DNA from: Nematopogon swammerdamellus | Taxonomy: Eukaryota > Arthropoda > Insecta > Lepidoptera > Adelidae | Assembly (NCBI GenBank): GCA_946902875.1 | Contig: OX336336.1 | Coordinates: 4,868,545-4,932,544, forward strand | Direction: 5' to 3' | Length of the DNA: 64,000 nucleotides | Shown here: one piece after another, positions 63,442 through 64,000 of the stretch | Layout: the number at the start of each line of letters is the position of its first letter | How positions within the stretch are numbered: position 1 is the stretch's first letter | Program-made: the position numbers and the translations under genes | Notes under the pieces: generated by a model | What the model was told of the DNA's origin: nothing | Databases searched by the model: none | Seen by the model: the letters and a program-made list of their open reading frames with translations, nothing else

Positions 63442-63886
63442 CTGTGTATATATATACACTTTTGTCAGCATACATGCAAGGGCTGCAGCTATTTGTGAAT
63501 AGAAACAACAAATTAAATATTTTTATTTATACCAATATTTGGTTTCAAATTTTTATATACAATACATTAAAAATTAAATACAATATAAGAAAATGTATAA
63601 TATATGTATTTTTAAGAATTATATATAAAATATATATAAAAATCTGGATATACCATTAACTGTTAAAATTTAGCGTCCCAGCTGTATCGAGATTTTTTCT
63701 CCAATCTCCAATTGGAACTAAACCATAAACAGATAGGGTGTCGGATTCAAAATTACATTTGCGGCAGGCCATCCATTGATGGCACTCAACATCGGCTGCT
63801 AGTGTCGTTGATCATACACACTCACGTCATTGGACACATCAAGTTTATGCTCAGCGCAAACATAAACCCTAAACAGGAAACATTTT

Positions 63887-63965
63887 AGCGGCAGGTGGCT
63901 GATGGGTTTGGGCATCGGCTTCTCATGCGAGAGGTCCGCGGTTCGAATCCGGTCGGCACGCCGAC
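63887..63965 (+). mobile_element. tRNA-type SINE head fragment
   Basis: gcaggtggctgatgggtttg, ggcatcggcttctcatgcg, agaggtccgcggttcgaatc, cggtcggc. The A box and B box are both present; it may continue beyond the window. The stretch 63442-63886 before it is AT-rich intron without other features. Confidence 0.8.
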
Positions 63966-64000
63966 CAACGGCTGCCGACGGCTGGTACACATACCAATGA

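Noticed and set aside
5321..61330. CRISPR array
   Set aside because: Units are directly repeated exon pieces of 155-200 bp without unique spacers, in a eukaryotic gene.

Overview
Eukaryotic, almost certainly lepidopteran (moth or butterfly) genomic DNA; I cannot name the species. The window is dominated by one very large gene on the minus strand, the ortholog of the giant E3 ubiquitin ligase HERC2. I could place 71 coding exons between 63,441 (first in the transcript) and 614 (last in the window). Every adjacent exon pair has compatible splice phase, and together they give 12,994 coding bases, about 4,331 codons. The gene continues off both ends: the start codon and extreme N-terminus lie beyond base 64,000, and most of the third RCC1-like propeller plus the catalytic HECT domain lie before base 1. 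No second protein-coding host gene was found.

Layout in transcript order (right to left): N-terminal helical region (63.4-59.3 kb), first RCC1-like propeller RLD1 (57.6-51.0 kb), helical region (50.6-45.3 kb), cytochrome-b5-like domain (44.7-43.0 kb), a single 1,485-bp exon of disordered low-complexity protein (41.7-40.2 kb), basic and helical linkers (39.7-36.9 kb), MIB/HERC2 domain (33.9-32.3 kb), helical region (31.8-28.0 kb), a region with a UBA-like segment (27.4-24.1 kb), CPH and a following SH3-like segment (23.7-22.5 kb), DOC/APC10 domain (22.2-20.7 kb), RLD2 (20.4-16.3 kb), linker (11.5-4.6 kb) and the start of RLD3 (4.1-0.6 kb). No exon for the ZZ zinc finger was found between the CPH/SH3-like exons and DOC, where human HERC2 has one.

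The introns are full of mobile DNA. There are CR1/Jockey-group, I-like (RNase H, AAC-type tails) and RTE non-LTR retrotransposons; a deletion-derived mariner; several foldback and TIR elements; a tRNA-derived SINE; and a SINE whose head joins a tRNA-like box to the internal promoter region of 5S rRNA. At 12.0-16.1 kb one SINE is split by two different retrotransposons.

The most unusual feature is four separate tandem arrays, each built across an exon/intron boundary of this one gene: 155 bp x7 (5.3-6.4 kb), about 170 bp x2 (11.3-11.6 kb), about 200 bp x4 (49.0-49.8 kb) and 190 bp x7 (60.0-61.3 kb). They share no sequence, but the unit size and logic are alike. Each multiplies splice sites in a way that leaves only one in-frame route through the array. 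Whether this is real biology or an assembly artefact is the main question the window raises.
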